Part shown: positions 45,754 through 54,141 of the stretch, in pieces
Layout: every line of letters starts with the position of its first letter
Numbering within the stretch: the first letter of the stretch is position 1
From: Methylocystis suflitae
Lineage (GTDB): Bacteria; Pseudomonadota; Alphaproteobacteria; Rhizobiales; Beijerinckiaceae
Assembly (NCBI RefSeq): GCF_024448135.1
Contig: NZ_JAMRYX010000172.1
Coordinates: forward strand, 1 to 63,465
Length of the DNA: 63,465 nt
Direction of reading: 5' to 3'
Made by a program: the position numbers and the translations under genes
The notes under the pieces: model-generated
What the model was told of the DNA's origin: nothing
Databases searched by the model: none
The model's input: the letters and a program-made list of their open reading frames with translations, nothing else

Positions 45754-46660
45754 AATCGCTCGCTCCGCCGTCGCCGCAACTGCCGCCGCAGCTTGTTCCG
45801 CAATCGGAGCCATCGCTTCCCGAGCCGCGACTGAAGGCTTCGGCGAACATCGCCTCCGTCGTGCCCTTGAGCGGCGCGAATCCATAAAGGCCGATGAGAA
45901 ACAGAGCGGCGCCGTGGAACGCGCGCGCTTCGGGTCCGGGCGATCCGATGTGACCGACCGCCTCCTTCAGACGGCCGCCATAGGCAAGCCGCATCGCGTC
46001 GAGATAGGCGTGGCCGCGACGGCTGGCATGGGTTCTCGTTAGCACATAGGCGAGCGCGAAAAGCGACGCGACCGACGCAACCGCGAGAAACACCAGATAG
46101 GCGACATTCACGGCGCCAGTTGTCCATTCCACATAGATTTTCGCAAGCGCCAGGCCGACGATGATCAGCGTTCCGCCGATCTGCACGCGCCGACGCCAGA
46201 TCTTCACGGACTTGGGCTTGATCAGATCCTCCGCGGCGAGCTTGGCGCGCAGCGGCGCGAGCTGCTCCAGCAGCCAGCGCCGCAAGTTCCGATCTTCGAA
46301 CAGCGCATGCGCCTTCGGCTTCGCCTGCACGGCTTCGAGCAGACGCGTCTCCAGGGCGTTGAGTTCGCCCGGCTCCGGCTGCTTCTCTGTGGGAATGACG
46401 TGATCCTCCGCGGCGAGGACGACGAAGCCGCGCTGCGCAAGGTCATAGATCAGCGTTCGGATGACCTGATTGACCCCGCCTTGCAGGAAGGCGACTTCCA
46501 TCGCATCCGGGTTCTGCGGCACGGGCGGCGGCGGGCGGCGATCGGTGCGATCCGCCAAGCGAATGCAGACATAGGCAGCCGCCAGCACGAGAATGACGAC
46601 GAGTCCGAAGACATTGAGAAATTCAGGCCCGGGAAGATTGAGGATCGCAATATTCTGCAC
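45737..46660 (-). CDS. TIGR04222-like membrane protein with Cys/Gly tail, predicted MNIO substrate
   Basis: A 307-residue protein with one N-terminal helix (about 12-34), a cytosolic domain with charged segments (EVAFLQGGVNQVIRTLIYDLAQRGF), two more helices (about 155-173 and 179-203) and a possible fourth hydrophobic stretch near 250-270. The last 29 residues are flexible and carry four Cys at 287, 291, 295 and 303 in a CG-x2-CG-x2-CG-x6-CG spacing. This is the layout of TIGR04222 proteins encoded with DUF692 enzymes. The tail would be the modified core, remaining attached to the membrane. Start is GTG 46660, ten bases after the ctaA stop. Basic residues at helix ends suggest the segment after helix 3 is cytosolic; the tail side depends on whether the fourth stretch spans the membrane. 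Confidence 0.82.
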   Translation of the reverse strand: MQNIAILNLPGPEFLNVFGLVVILVLAAAYVCIRLADRTDRRPPPPVPQNPDAMEVAFLQGGVNQVIRTLIYDLAQRGFVVLAAEDHVIPTEKQPEPGELNALETRLLEAVQAKPKAHALFEDRNLRRWLLEQLAPLRAKLAAEDLIKPKSVKIWRRRVQIGGTLIIVGLALAKIYVEWTTGAVNVAYLVFLAVASVASLFALAYVLTRTHASRRGHAYLDAMRLAYGGRLKEAVGHIGSPGPEARAFHGAALFLIGLYGFAPLKGTTEAMFAEAFSRGSGSDGSDCGTSCGGSCGDGGASDCGARD

Positions 46661-46670
46661 GCCAGCAGCC

Positions 46671-47783
46671 TCAGTTCGAGATCACGTCTTGCACAAGACG
46701 TCGCGCCTGTAGCGTCGCGACCGCCAACACCGCCATGCCGATCGCCTGATGCGCGAGCGCCAGCGCGAGATGCGGGCCGCCGGCGAAGGGCGGCTCGACG
46801 AGCACCAACGTCGCAACGCCAAGCGCGATCTGCATGAGCACATGGCCGAACAAAATCGCTGCGCCGCGGCGCGCGCGTCCTTCCGCGTTCATCCACGCGT
46901 CCAGAAGATGCCCGAGCGCCAGAGCGAAGATCAGATAGGCGACCATGCGATGGAAGAATTGGACGGTGACCGGATTGTCGACGAGATTGGTCCAGAAAGG
47001 CTCCAGTCGCCACAAAACGTCGGCCGGAGGAATGAAGGCGCCGTCCATCAGCGGCCAAGTGTTGTTGACGAGGCCCGCCCGCAATCCAGCGACGAGGCCG
47101 CCGACAAAAATCTGCAGAAACACAAAAGCGAGGATCGTCAGCGCGACCGCTTTCAGCCGGCCTGCCCCCTCGTGCACGAGAGAGACGGCGCGCGGCCCGA
47201 GGCCGCCGGCCACCCATAAACATGCGGAGAAGATCAGCGCGGCGAGCAGCAAATGGATCGCGAGGCGCTCCTGCGCCACCTCGATGCGGTTGACGAGGCC
47301 GGATGCAACCATCCACCAGCCGACGCCGCCCTGGAGCGCCCCGAGCGCGAGAATGCCGACAAGCTTCGGCTTCGCCGAACGCGGCAGGCGGCCGGTCGCC
47401 CAAAACCATATGAGCGGGACGGCGAAAACGACGCCGATCACCCGTCCGAGAAGACGATGCGCCCATTCCCAGGCGTAAATGTATTTGAACCCGGCGACGT
47501 CCATGTCCGGGAATAATTCCCTATATTGCGGAATCTGCTTGTATTCCTCGAACGCCTCCTGCCACTCCTGCTGCGACAGCGGCGGCATCACGCCGGTGAC
47601 GGGCTTCCATTGCACGATGGAGAGGCCCGATTCGGTCAACCGGGTCGCGCCGCCAACGATGACCATCAGAAAGACCAGCCCCGCGACGAGCCACAGCCAG
47701 TTGCGCACCGCCAGGGCGTTCGCCTCAGTCGCATGGTGCCTGATCGCCGGGACCGGTTGGGGGAAGTGCAGCCAATCTTCCAT
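46671..47783 (-). CDS. ctaA: Haem A synthase (COX15/CtaA)
   Basis: A 370-residue eight-helix membrane enzyme that oxidises haem O to haem A for aa3-type cytochrome oxidase. It shows the GGATRLTESGLSIVQWKPVTG N-terminal motif split here as GGATRLTESGLS and VQWKPVTG, EWAHRLLGR (His), LQGGVGWWMVASGL, RLAIHLLLA and RMVAYLIFALALGH, with four haem-ligating His residues. Family length is normal. Only ten bases separate it from the tail-bearing membrane protein, suggesting that this operon also contains the MNIO genes. Confidence 0.96.
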   Translation of the reverse strand: MEDWLHFPQPVPAIRHHATEANALAVRNWLWLVAGLVFLMVIVGGATRLTESGLSIVQWKPVTGVMPPLSQQEWQEAFEEYKQIPQYRELFPDMDVAGFKYIYAWEWAHRLLGRVIGVVFAVPLIWFWATGRLPRSAKPKLVGILALGALQGGVGWWMVASGLVNRIEVAQERLAIHLLLAALIFSACLWVAGGLGPRAVSLVHEGAGRLKAVALTILAFVFLQIFVGGLVAGLRAGLVNNTWPLMDGAFIPPADVLWRLEPFWTNLVDNPVTVQFFHRMVAYLIFALALGHLLDAWMNAEGRARRGAAILFGHVLMQIALGVATLVLVEPPFAGGPHLALALAHQAIGMAVLAVATLQARRLVQDVISN

Positions 47784-47940
47784 GAGACGCCGAGGTTTGG
47801 AGGCGGATGTCGGCGCCAGTTAAGGGATGCGGCCCTCGCTTGTCCACACCCCGGGGCCGTCTCCGGCACGTCGGGCCAATTTGGCTGAAAACTGCGCCGC
47901 TGCGGGTGTTAGAATAGCGCGGCTTGAGTCGAGGGATCAG

Positions 47941-48516
47941 GTGTCGGGCAAGAGCGATGAAGCGATGCGCACGATCGGCGAGGTCGCGGCGAGCCTCGAC
48001 CTTCCCGCGCATGTGCTGCGCTTCTGGGAAACCCGTTTCAAGCAGATCAATCCTCTTAAGCGCGCAGGCGGGCGGCGCTTCTACCGGGAGCGCGACATCG
48101 AGCTCGTGATCGCGATACGCCGCCTGCTCTACGACGAAGGCTATACGATCAAGGGCGTGCAGCGCATCCTCAAGGAAGACGGGGTGGAGGCGGTCCTTGC
48201 CGGCGCGGGGCGCCGCCAAGGGGACCTGCCCGCGAGCGCCTCCCCGTTCCGTCCGGGCGGGCCAGCGCGAGATGAAGACGAGACGGACGCCGCCCTCTCG
48301 GCCGATGGCCTCGCCGCTCTGCGCGCGCAAAATCCAAATCTTGCGGGAATCGAGGCCCAGGACGCGGCTCCGATCGTCGAAGTTGACGAGCCGTTTGCGC
48401 CGCCTTCGGCCCACAGCGAACCGCGCTCTCTTGCCGCGCCGCAAACGCGCATCCTGCGCGAGGTTCTGGCCGAGATCGAGGAATGCAAACGCCTGCTCAG
48501 ACTGACCAAGCGATAG
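47941..48516 (+). CDS. MerR-family transcriptional regulator
   Basis: A 191-residue regulator with the MerR winged helix: [21 protein letters not shown], then [20 protein letters not shown] and the dimerisation segment [22 protein letters not shown]. Residues about 80-170 are low-complexity Ala/Pro linker, ending in a short coiled helix ([22 protein letters not shown], given in parts). Alphaproteobacterial relatives sit beside ihfA/plsX-type genes, not seen here. The start is GTG 47941 or ATG 47965. It is divergent from ctaA, so it could control that operon, but nothing proves it. No Cys metal site is visible. Confidence 0.88.
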   Translation: MSGKSDEAMRTIGEVAASLDLPAHVLRFWETRFKQINPLKRAGGRRFYRERDIELVIAIRRLLYDEGYTIKGVQRILKEDGVEAVLAGAGRRQGDLPASASPFRPGGPARDEDETDAALSADGLAALRAQNPNLAGIEAQDAAPIVEVDEPFAPPSAHSEPRSLAAPQTRILREVLAEIEECKRLLRLTKR

Positions 48517-48565
48517 CGGTCCAGGCGTTGCCAGCGCCGCGCCGCCTCACTATAAGGGCGCCAGT

Positions 48566-48643
48566 CGGAGTGTAGCGCAGCCCGGTTAGCGCACTTGTCT
48601 GGGGGACAAGGGGTCGTGGGTTCGAATCCCGCCACTCCGACCA
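48566..48643 (+). tRNA. tRNA-Pro (anticodon GGG)
   Basis: A 78-base cloverleaf with encoded CCA. Acceptor stem CGGAGTG/CACTCCG, anticodon stem CTTGT/ACAAG with loop CTGGGGG (anticodon GGG), and T-arm GTGGGTTCGAATCCCGC. The gene lies between the MerR regulator and the TonB receptor and reads rightward, convergent with the receptor. Confidence 0.95.
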
Positions 48644-48653
48644 TTCGGGCGGA

Positions 48654-51074
48654 TCAGTTCGGCAGCGGCGAGAAAAGCGCCGCGCGATCAAACGCGCCGA
48701 CGAGCGAAGCGTCGAAATTGAGCGGCCCGGCAAATGTCACGCGCACGGCCGCAGGCTCGAGCGGCTTGAGATGGCGGTCCATGACGCCGACGCCGCAAAC
48801 CTGGGCGGGCGCGACGCCAGCGACGCATTGCGCGTAAAGAGGGTCGCTCGGCAAGAGCGAGCCATAGGCGAACGTGATTTGGTCGGAGCGCGAGTTGAAA
48901 ATGTTGAAGGCGTCGACCTGCAGCCGCCAGCCGTCGCTCCATCGATAGCCCAGTCGCGCGTTCAACGTGCCGGTGGCTGGGGAATTGAAATAGCCATCCT
49001 CGGTGAGCGCCCTGGCGCCGAAGTAGCGATATTTCAGTGCGCCAAACCATCCGGTCGCCTCGCCGAGCTCCAATCCGCCCATCGCCGTCACCGCTATGGC
49101 GTTCGGTAAATAGTTGCCGGGCGCATTGCCGAGGAATGTCCCATAAGGCGCCGCGTCAGGCGTGATTAAATCGAGCCACGCCAAGGTCTGCGCAACGTCG
49201 ACGCCGCGGTAGCGCGCCTGCACAAGCGCCACGTCGCCGTCAAATCTGATCCAGGAATTCGGGGCGTATTTGTTGGCGAATTCGAGGCCATATCTGCGAC
49301 TGGGGCGACCGAAGATCGTCGTGCCGCTATCGCCGACAAACTGGTTCTCCGATTCGAGATTGAGCCAGAACAGGCTGATGCTGGAATCGAGCCCTTCGAT
49401 GAATTTGGCGCGGGCGCCAATCTCGGCGCCGCGTGATTTCACCAGCAGCGGAATTGAAGCCGCCTGAACGAAGCCGTCATTGTCCGCAAGTTCGGATGTG
49501 GAGAATCGCAGCACCGCACCGCGTGCGTCGGTCGAGTGGAAGCCTTCGCCGTAATTGGCGTAGAATTCGGTTTTGTAGAAGGGGCCGACGATGATCGAGA
49601 CCTTGGGGCTGAACAGCGCGGCGTTCTTGACGCCCTGATTGAACGGACCCGCGAGAAGGAACGCCGGCAGCCCGGCGCTCGTCACGAGTTTCGGCGCATC
49701 CAATAGCGTCTGACGGGAGCTGACGGCGGCGTTGTAATAGTCGAAGCGCGCGCCGGCGACGGTCTTCAGCCAGGGCGTCCAGCGCACAGCCGTGTCGGTC
49801 CAGAGGCCTATGCTCCCTTCGCCGACAGCATTGTTGCTGAGCGTGTCATACAGCTGCCGACGGACGCTCTCCTGCAATCCAAGACGAATGTCGTCGTAGC
49901 GGCCCTGGAAGCCGATGCGCGTCTCAACTGGCGCGCCATTAACGTCGGCCCATTTGATCGCATGCTGAGCGTTGACGCCGACGATCGTGCGATAGTCGAA
50001 CTGTCGAATCTGATCGCCCAAATTCTGATGCGCGAGGAAATAGGTGTAATTGCTGTAGAGGTCCAATGTCGAGCGCACGACATAGCCCTCGACGCGCGTG
50101 GCGTGATTGCCTTCAGTCTGACTCCAGCGCGACGAGAGCGAGAAGCGCGAGGTCGCGCCGCCATCGCTTGGGTCCATCGTGCCCCACAGCGACAACAGCC
50201 CGGAGTTGACGGCGCGAAGCGGAATTTGATCCGTTGAGTACCATTTGTTGGCGTAGCCCATGAAGGTGACAGAGGCGCCGTCTTCCTGCGTGCCGCGCGA
50301 CCAGCGCAACACGCTATTGATGCGGCGCATATTGTCGCCGCGCTCCCAGGGTCCGTTGTAATATTGCGCCTCGGCCGCGCCATAGGCGGAGCCGCCAGCG
50401 AAATCTCGGTAAGGAGCGACGGCGAGAGCCCTGGCGTAGCCGAAGCTGCCCCCGGTGACCTGAAAGAAGCCTTTGTCGATCGTGTCTTTGTACTGCATGT
50501 AAATCGAGCCGGCCGACGAAAAGTCGCCGTCTTGGGCGTCATAAGGACCCTTGTGGGCCAGCACGTAAGACAGAAGTTCGGGAATCAGGAAATTACTGTC
50601 CGCATAGCCCTGGGCATGGCCATGGGTGCGCAAATTCAGCGGCATGCCGTCGAGATAGAGCGCCAGATCGGTGCCGTGGTCGAGATTGAAGCCGCGCAGA
50701 AAATACTGGTTCGCCTTGCCTTCGCCGCTGTGCTGCGTGACGACCAGTCCCGGCACGATCTCCAGCGCATCGCCGGGGCGCGCGAAGGGAAGCGCGTTGA
50801 CCTCCTTGCCCGTGAAGAACTTCTCGCTTGAAGCTGTGAGTGGCGGCGGTTTGGGTCCGGGCTCGCCGACTGCGGCGACAACCGGCGAAACGCGCGGCGC
50901 TTGCGGCGACGCATGGACGGGTCGTCCTGGCGCGGACACATGGGAACGCGCCGCGGGGGCGGCACGATGCGCGCCGACTTGTATTGTGGGGAGCGCGGTC
51001 TGAGCCAGCGCAGCTAACGGAGAAAGCGCCGCGAGTATCGAAGCAAGGCGGACCAGGGCTAAATGAACTGCCAT
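48654..51074 (-). CDS. TonB-dependent outer-membrane receptor, cobalamin-riboswitch controlled
   Basis: An 806-residue outer-membrane transporter. Signal peptide 1-25, a TonB-box-like LPTIQVGAH at 28-36, a roughly 40-residue Pro/Ala linker, a plug domain (about 90-210, with YFLRGFNLDHGTDLALYLDG in two parts YFLRGFNLDHGT and LALYLDG), then a beta-barrel ending in an aromatic-rich C-terminus. The plug marks it as TonB-dependent. The upstream cobalamin riboswitch suggests cobalamin or another corrinoid as ligand, although at 806 residues it is longer than BtuB. No BtuCDF genes are adjacent; cobS lies 12 kb away in the window. The ligand is inferred from the riboswitch. Confidence 0.93.
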   Translation of the reverse strand: MAVHLALVRLASILAALSPLAALAQTALPTIQVGAHRAAPAARSHVSAPGRPVHASPQAPRVSPVVAAVGEPGPKPPPLTASSEKFFTGKEVNALPFARPGDALEIVPGLVVTQHSGEGKANQYFLRGFNLDHGTDLALYLDGMPLNLRTHGHAQGYADSNFLIPELLSYVLAHKGPYDAQDGDFSSAGSIYMQYKDTIDKGFFQVTGGSFGYARALAVAPYRDFAGGSAYGAAEAQYYNGPWERGDNMRRINSVLRWSRGTQEDGASVTFMGYANKWYSTDQIPLRAVNSGLLSLWGTMDPSDGGATSRFSLSSRWSQTEGNHATRVEGYVVRSTLDLYSNYTYFLAHQNLGDQIRQFDYRTIVGVNAQHAIKWADVNGAPVETRIGFQGRYDDIRLGLQESVRRQLYDTLSNNAVGEGSIGLWTDTAVRWTPWLKTVAGARFDYYNAAVSSRQTLLDAPKLVTSAGLPAFLLAGPFNQGVKNAALFSPKVSIIVGPFYKTEFYANYGEGFHSTDARGAVLRFSTSELADNDGFVQAASIPLLVKSRGAEIGARAKFIEGLDSSISLFWLNLESENQFVGDSGTTIFGRPSRRYGLEFANKYAPNSWIRFDGDVALVQARYRGVDVAQTLAWLDLITPDAAPYGTFLGNAPGNYLPNAIAVTAMGGLELGEATGWFGALKYRYFGARALTEDGYFNSPATGTLNARLGYRWSDGWRLQVDAFNIFNSRSDQITFAYGSLLPSDPLYAQCVAGVAPAQVCGVGVMDRHLKPLEPAAVRVTFAGPLNFDASLVGAFDRAALFSPLPN

Positions 51075-51205
51075 TGCAAAGCTCGCAGCAACGTTCGACC
51101 GTCACTGCGACGGGCCACGCCCATCTAAGCGCGCAAAGCGCCAAGATAGGCTTCACCCGCATCGGTGCACCCCGCCCGACGCTTTCGCGCGTGACCACGA
51201 ATGAC

Positions 51206-51380
51206 GGCAGGTCTCCTGGCTCGCGGGTCCTCGCTCAAAGGCCGCCTTCCCGGAACATTTGCTCCAGTGGCTAATCGGCCTTTGACTCGCCGCTCACAGT
51301 TGCGGGGGCAGCAGCGGAATTGCGCGACGATGCGCTCACCGCATTCTCTATTGATCCCGTTGGGAACCGTCGCAAGCAGT
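51206..51380 (-). promoter_or_regulatory. Cobalamin (AdoCbl) riboswitch
   Basis: On the leftward strand the order of conserved pieces matches the cobalamin riboswitch: GAATGCGGTGAGCG, then CTGCCCCCGCAACTGTGAG (B12 core), then AGCCACTGG, then GGGAAGGCGG and finally GAGCCAGGAGACCTGCC. It is 130 bases upstream of the TonB receptor start and in the same direction. Bound cobalamin would lower receptor expression. The 5' boundary is approximate. Confidence 0.9.
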
Positions 51381-51395
51381 AGGGTTTGAGTTTGC

Positions 51396-51761
51396 TTTTT
51401 AAGTCAAGTCGATTGAATAAGACTTAATTACCTATCGGCTTTTTTCTCAACGGTGATGCAGAAACATCACGGTTCGTCTTGAGGGCTCAGCGCGCTGAAT
51501 CATCCTTCCCGACCATGAAGAACGGACGCGAGAACCCGCCTCGCCGTTCCCATAGGAGACGGTCGCAGGACAGGGTCTCGTCCCACGCCGCCGCAGACCG
51601 GTCCAGAAACGCCCTTCAACCCGATCGAAATGCGCCGCACCGCCCCATTGCTTGGGGCCGTGGACGGCGCCATTCGAAAATAAGGAGCGCATTTTGCATT
51701 GTCGCTTCACGCGGCCGCTCTAACTAACTTGCCGCTTTTGTAATCTGTGCGTGAGGCGTCA
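51396..51761. other. Non-coding stretch upstream of the riboswitch
   Basis: About 370 bases. Its first part (51400-51450) is AT-rich and may contain the promoter for the riboswitch and receptor. Frames crossing it have no family resemblance and poor codon use. I found no transposase remnant, tRNA or attachment site. Confidence 0.35.
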
Positions 51762-51866
51762 ATGTCGCCGCGGCATAGTCGAGTAGCTGAGACGTTACTG
51801 ATCGTCTTTATGTTGGCGACGGTCAACGCCACCTTATTCGGCGTGATTTATCGGATGGTGCGTTAG
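51762..51866 (+). CDS. Possible 34-aa single-helix membrane protein
   Basis: A short frame with a GTGAGG site before ATG. The product is a basic N-terminus (MSPRHSRVAE) followed by one 20-residue hydrophobic helix (TLLIVFMLATVNATLFGVIY) and a short RMVR tail. The codons look ordinary but the gene is too short to be sure. No neighbour gives a function. Confidence 0.35.
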   Translation: MSPRHSRVAETLLIVFMLATVNATLFGVIYRMVR

Positions 51867-52005
51867 AGGGAAGGCTGCGCGTCTTCTTGGCTGTTAAGTC
51901 GGATGCCCTTTCCCGGCGACCAAGGGCGGGAGGGAACACTGAGCCTGCGCGTTCGTTTTAGTCTGCAGCCGCCGTTCACACCAATTGCAGAGCGTCGAAT
52001 ATCCG

Positions 52006-53529
52006 ATGAATGTCGCTTTCGAAAGAAGTCGGTCCTATTGGACGGACCAGCCGGTCGTCGAGAACGCCGGCGCTCTTCTCAATGACGAACGCGCCGACGT
52101 TGTCGTTATTGGCTCCGGCATCGCGGGGATGTCCGTCGCGTATGAACTCGCCAGCGCAGGCAAAAAGGTTGTTATTCTCGATCGCGGACCGATCGGCAAG
52201 GGAATGACGGCGCGCACTACTGCGCATCTCGCTTCGGGAAGCGACGACGGATTTGACGAGCTTATCCGGTTGCGCGGCGAAGACATCGCAAGCGCCTGGC
52301 GCGAAAGCCAGCAAGCCGCCATTGATCGCATCGAGAGCCTGCAACAAACACTAAGTATCGACTGCGACTTTCGGCGGGTCGACGGCTATCTCTTTGCGGC
52401 GAAGGAAGAAGACGCAGCATCGCTCGAGCGCGAATTCAACGCGGCGAAAAAGGCAGGACTGCCGGTCATCAAGCAGACGGGCGCGCCTTTTGTCGGTCAT
52501 GAAAACGCGCCGGCGCTTCGCTATCCCAACCAAGCGCGCGTGCATCCGCTCAAATATTTGCATGGTCTTGCGCGGGCAATCGCCAAGGCTGGCGGCCATT
52601 TCTACGCAAACACGGCGGTAGTTGCCGTCGAGGACGAAGATGGCGGGGTTCGCGTGGCGACCTCTGACGGCCGGGCTGTGATCGCCAATTACGCCGTCGT
52701 CGCCACGAACGCGCCGATCAGCGATCGCTTCGCCATTCATACGAAGCAGGCGCCTTACCGCACCTACGCCATGGCGTTCGAATTGCCCTCGGGCGCGCTT
52801 CCCGACGCTCTCTATTGGGACACGCTCGATCCTTATCATTATGTGCGACTGCAGCCCGGCGAAGACGGCCTCGACATATTGATCGTGGGGGGCGAGGATC
52901 ATCGCTCGGGCGAAGCGAATGACGCAGATCGCCGCTTTGTGGCGCTTGAGGATTGGATGCGCCGGCTGTTGCCGCCACTGGGCAAAGAGCTGCGCCGCTG
53001 GTCCGGCCAGGTGCTCGAACCTGTCGACGGCGTCGCCTTCATTGGCCGCGATCCCGGAAGCGAACGCCTTTTCGTCGCGACGGGCGATTCAGGGCAAGGC
53101 ATTACCCATGGCGCGCTCGCCGGATTGATCATCAAGGACCTGATCCTGACTGGCGCAAATCGCTGGACCGAGACCTATGACCCGGCGCGCAAGCCAATCA
53201 GCGCGATCGGCGAATATTTGAGCGAGAATCTCGCTACGCCCAAAAACTTCGCCGAATATGTCACGCCCGGCGAGATCGATTCATGGGATCAGTTGAAGCC
53301 CGGCGAAGGCGCGATCGTTCGCAGCGGCTTGAGCAAGGTCGCCGCCTTCCGCAATGAAGACGGGAAACTCTTCCTGCGTTCAGCTGTCTGCTCTCATCTT
53401 GGCTGTCTCGTGCATTGGAACGCCTTCGAGCGATGCTGGGACTGCCCCTGTCATGGATCTCAATTCGCGCCGGACGGCGAAGCGCTCAATGGCCCCGCTT
53501 TCGCGCCGCTGCAGGAATACAAGCCTTGA
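52006..53529 (+). CDS. FAD-dependent oxidoreductase with C-terminal Rieske domain
   Basis: A 507-residue protein. Residues about 30-400 form a DAO-type FAD domain (VVVIGSGIAGMSVAYELASAG, GxGxxG fold) and end with GVAFIGRDPG and TGDSGQGITHGAL. Residues about 425-505 are a Rieske [2Fe-2S] domain: CSHLGC and CPCHGS give the two Cys and two His ligands. The chain could pass electrons from an amine or amino-acid substrate through FAD to the iron-sulphur cluster. Start ATG 52006 (a TTG at 51985 opens the frame). No signal peptide. It begins a four-gene rightward cassette. Confidence 0.9.
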   Translation: MNVAFERSRSYWTDQPVVENAGALLNDERADVVVIGSGIAGMSVAYELASAGKKVVILDRGPIGKGMTARTTAHLASGSDDGFDELIRLRGEDIASAWRESQQAAIDRIESLQQTLSIDCDFRRVDGYLFAAKEEDAASLEREFNAAKKAGLPVIKQTGAPFVGHENAPALRYPNQARVHPLKYLHGLARAIAKAGGHFYANTAVVAVEDEDGGVRVATSDGRAVIANYAVVATNAPISDRFAIHTKQAPYRTYAMAFELPSGALPDALYWDTLDPYHYVRLQPGEDGLDILIVGGEDHRSGEANDADRRFVALEDWMRRLLPPLGKELRRWSGQVLEPVDGVAFIGRDPGSERLFVATGDSGQGITHGALAGLIIKDLILTGANRWTETYDPARKPISAIGEYLSENLATPKNFAEYVTPGEIDSWDQLKPGEGAIVRSGLSKVAAFRNEDGKLFLRSAVCSHLGCLVHWNAFERCWDCPCHGSQFAPDGEALNGPAFAPLQEYKP

Positions 53530-53535
53530 GAGCGG

Positions 53536-54126
53536 ATGAGGATGGATCAGGATCCGACATTACTCTTGCTGATGTATTTTGTCGTCCCTGTCTGGCTGAT
53601 GGCGGGTTTCGCCGATTGGCTGTGTCACCGCGCCACCAACATCGAAACAACCGCCGGCGCAAAGGAATCGGCCATTCATCTGCTGCTCTTTGCTGAAGCC
53701 GGCGGCCCTTTTCTCGCGGTCCTCTTGCTGGAAGTCAACGCGCTCGTGATCGCCTTTATGATCGTGATGTTTTTCGTTCACGAGGCGACGACGCTTTGGG
53801 ATTTGAGCTATGCGGTTACGTTGCGTAAAATCACCCCCATTGAGCAGCACGTTCACAGCTATCTCGAACTGATGCCGCTGACGGCCGTGCTGATGATCTC
53901 GGCCAGGCGCTGGCCGCAGTTCCTGGCCCTTTTTGGACTCGGAGATGAAGCGCCGCGCTTTGATATCGCGTTTAAAGCCAATCCACTGCCGTTGGCCTAT
54001 ATCATAGGCGCTGTTGTCGCAGCGCTGCTGTTCGCGGTTTTGCCGTATATGGAAGAACTCTTGCGCGGCTTGCGCGCAAATCACGGCCGCTTCGTTCCGC
54101 TCGCCGCAAGATCGTCCACGCAATAG
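53536..54126 (+). CDS. Histidine-containing membrane protein, function unknown
   Basis: A 196-residue protein with about five helices and several conserved-looking His residues: GFADWLCHRATNIE, MFFVHEATTLWD and IEQHVHSYLELMPL. The spacing could suit a membrane di-metal centre as in fatty-acid hydroxylase-like proteins, but this is a guess. It starts six bases after the Rieske gene and probably shares its transcript. I do not recognise the family. Confidence 0.78.
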   Translation: MRMDQDPTLLLLMYFVVPVWLMAGFADWLCHRATNIETTAGAKESAIHLLLFAEAGGPFLAVLLLEVNALVIAFMIVMFFVHEATTLWDLSYAVTLRKITPIEQHVHSYLELMPLTAVLMISARRWPQFLALFGLGDEAPRFDIAFKANPLPLAYIIGAVVAALLFAVLPYMEELLRGLRANHGRFVPLAARSSTQ

Positions 54127-54141
54127 TCGAGGCCAGCCCCC

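Noticed and set aside
44345-46660. Interpretation as a true methanobactin (mbn) operon
   Set aside because: No short MbnA peptide, no MbnT or MbnH/MbnP genes are present. The substrate looks like the tail of a large membrane protein.
51447-51710. 87-codon frame upstream of the riboswitch as a transposase remnant
   Set aside because: No transposase motif, no inverted ends, no target duplication seen.
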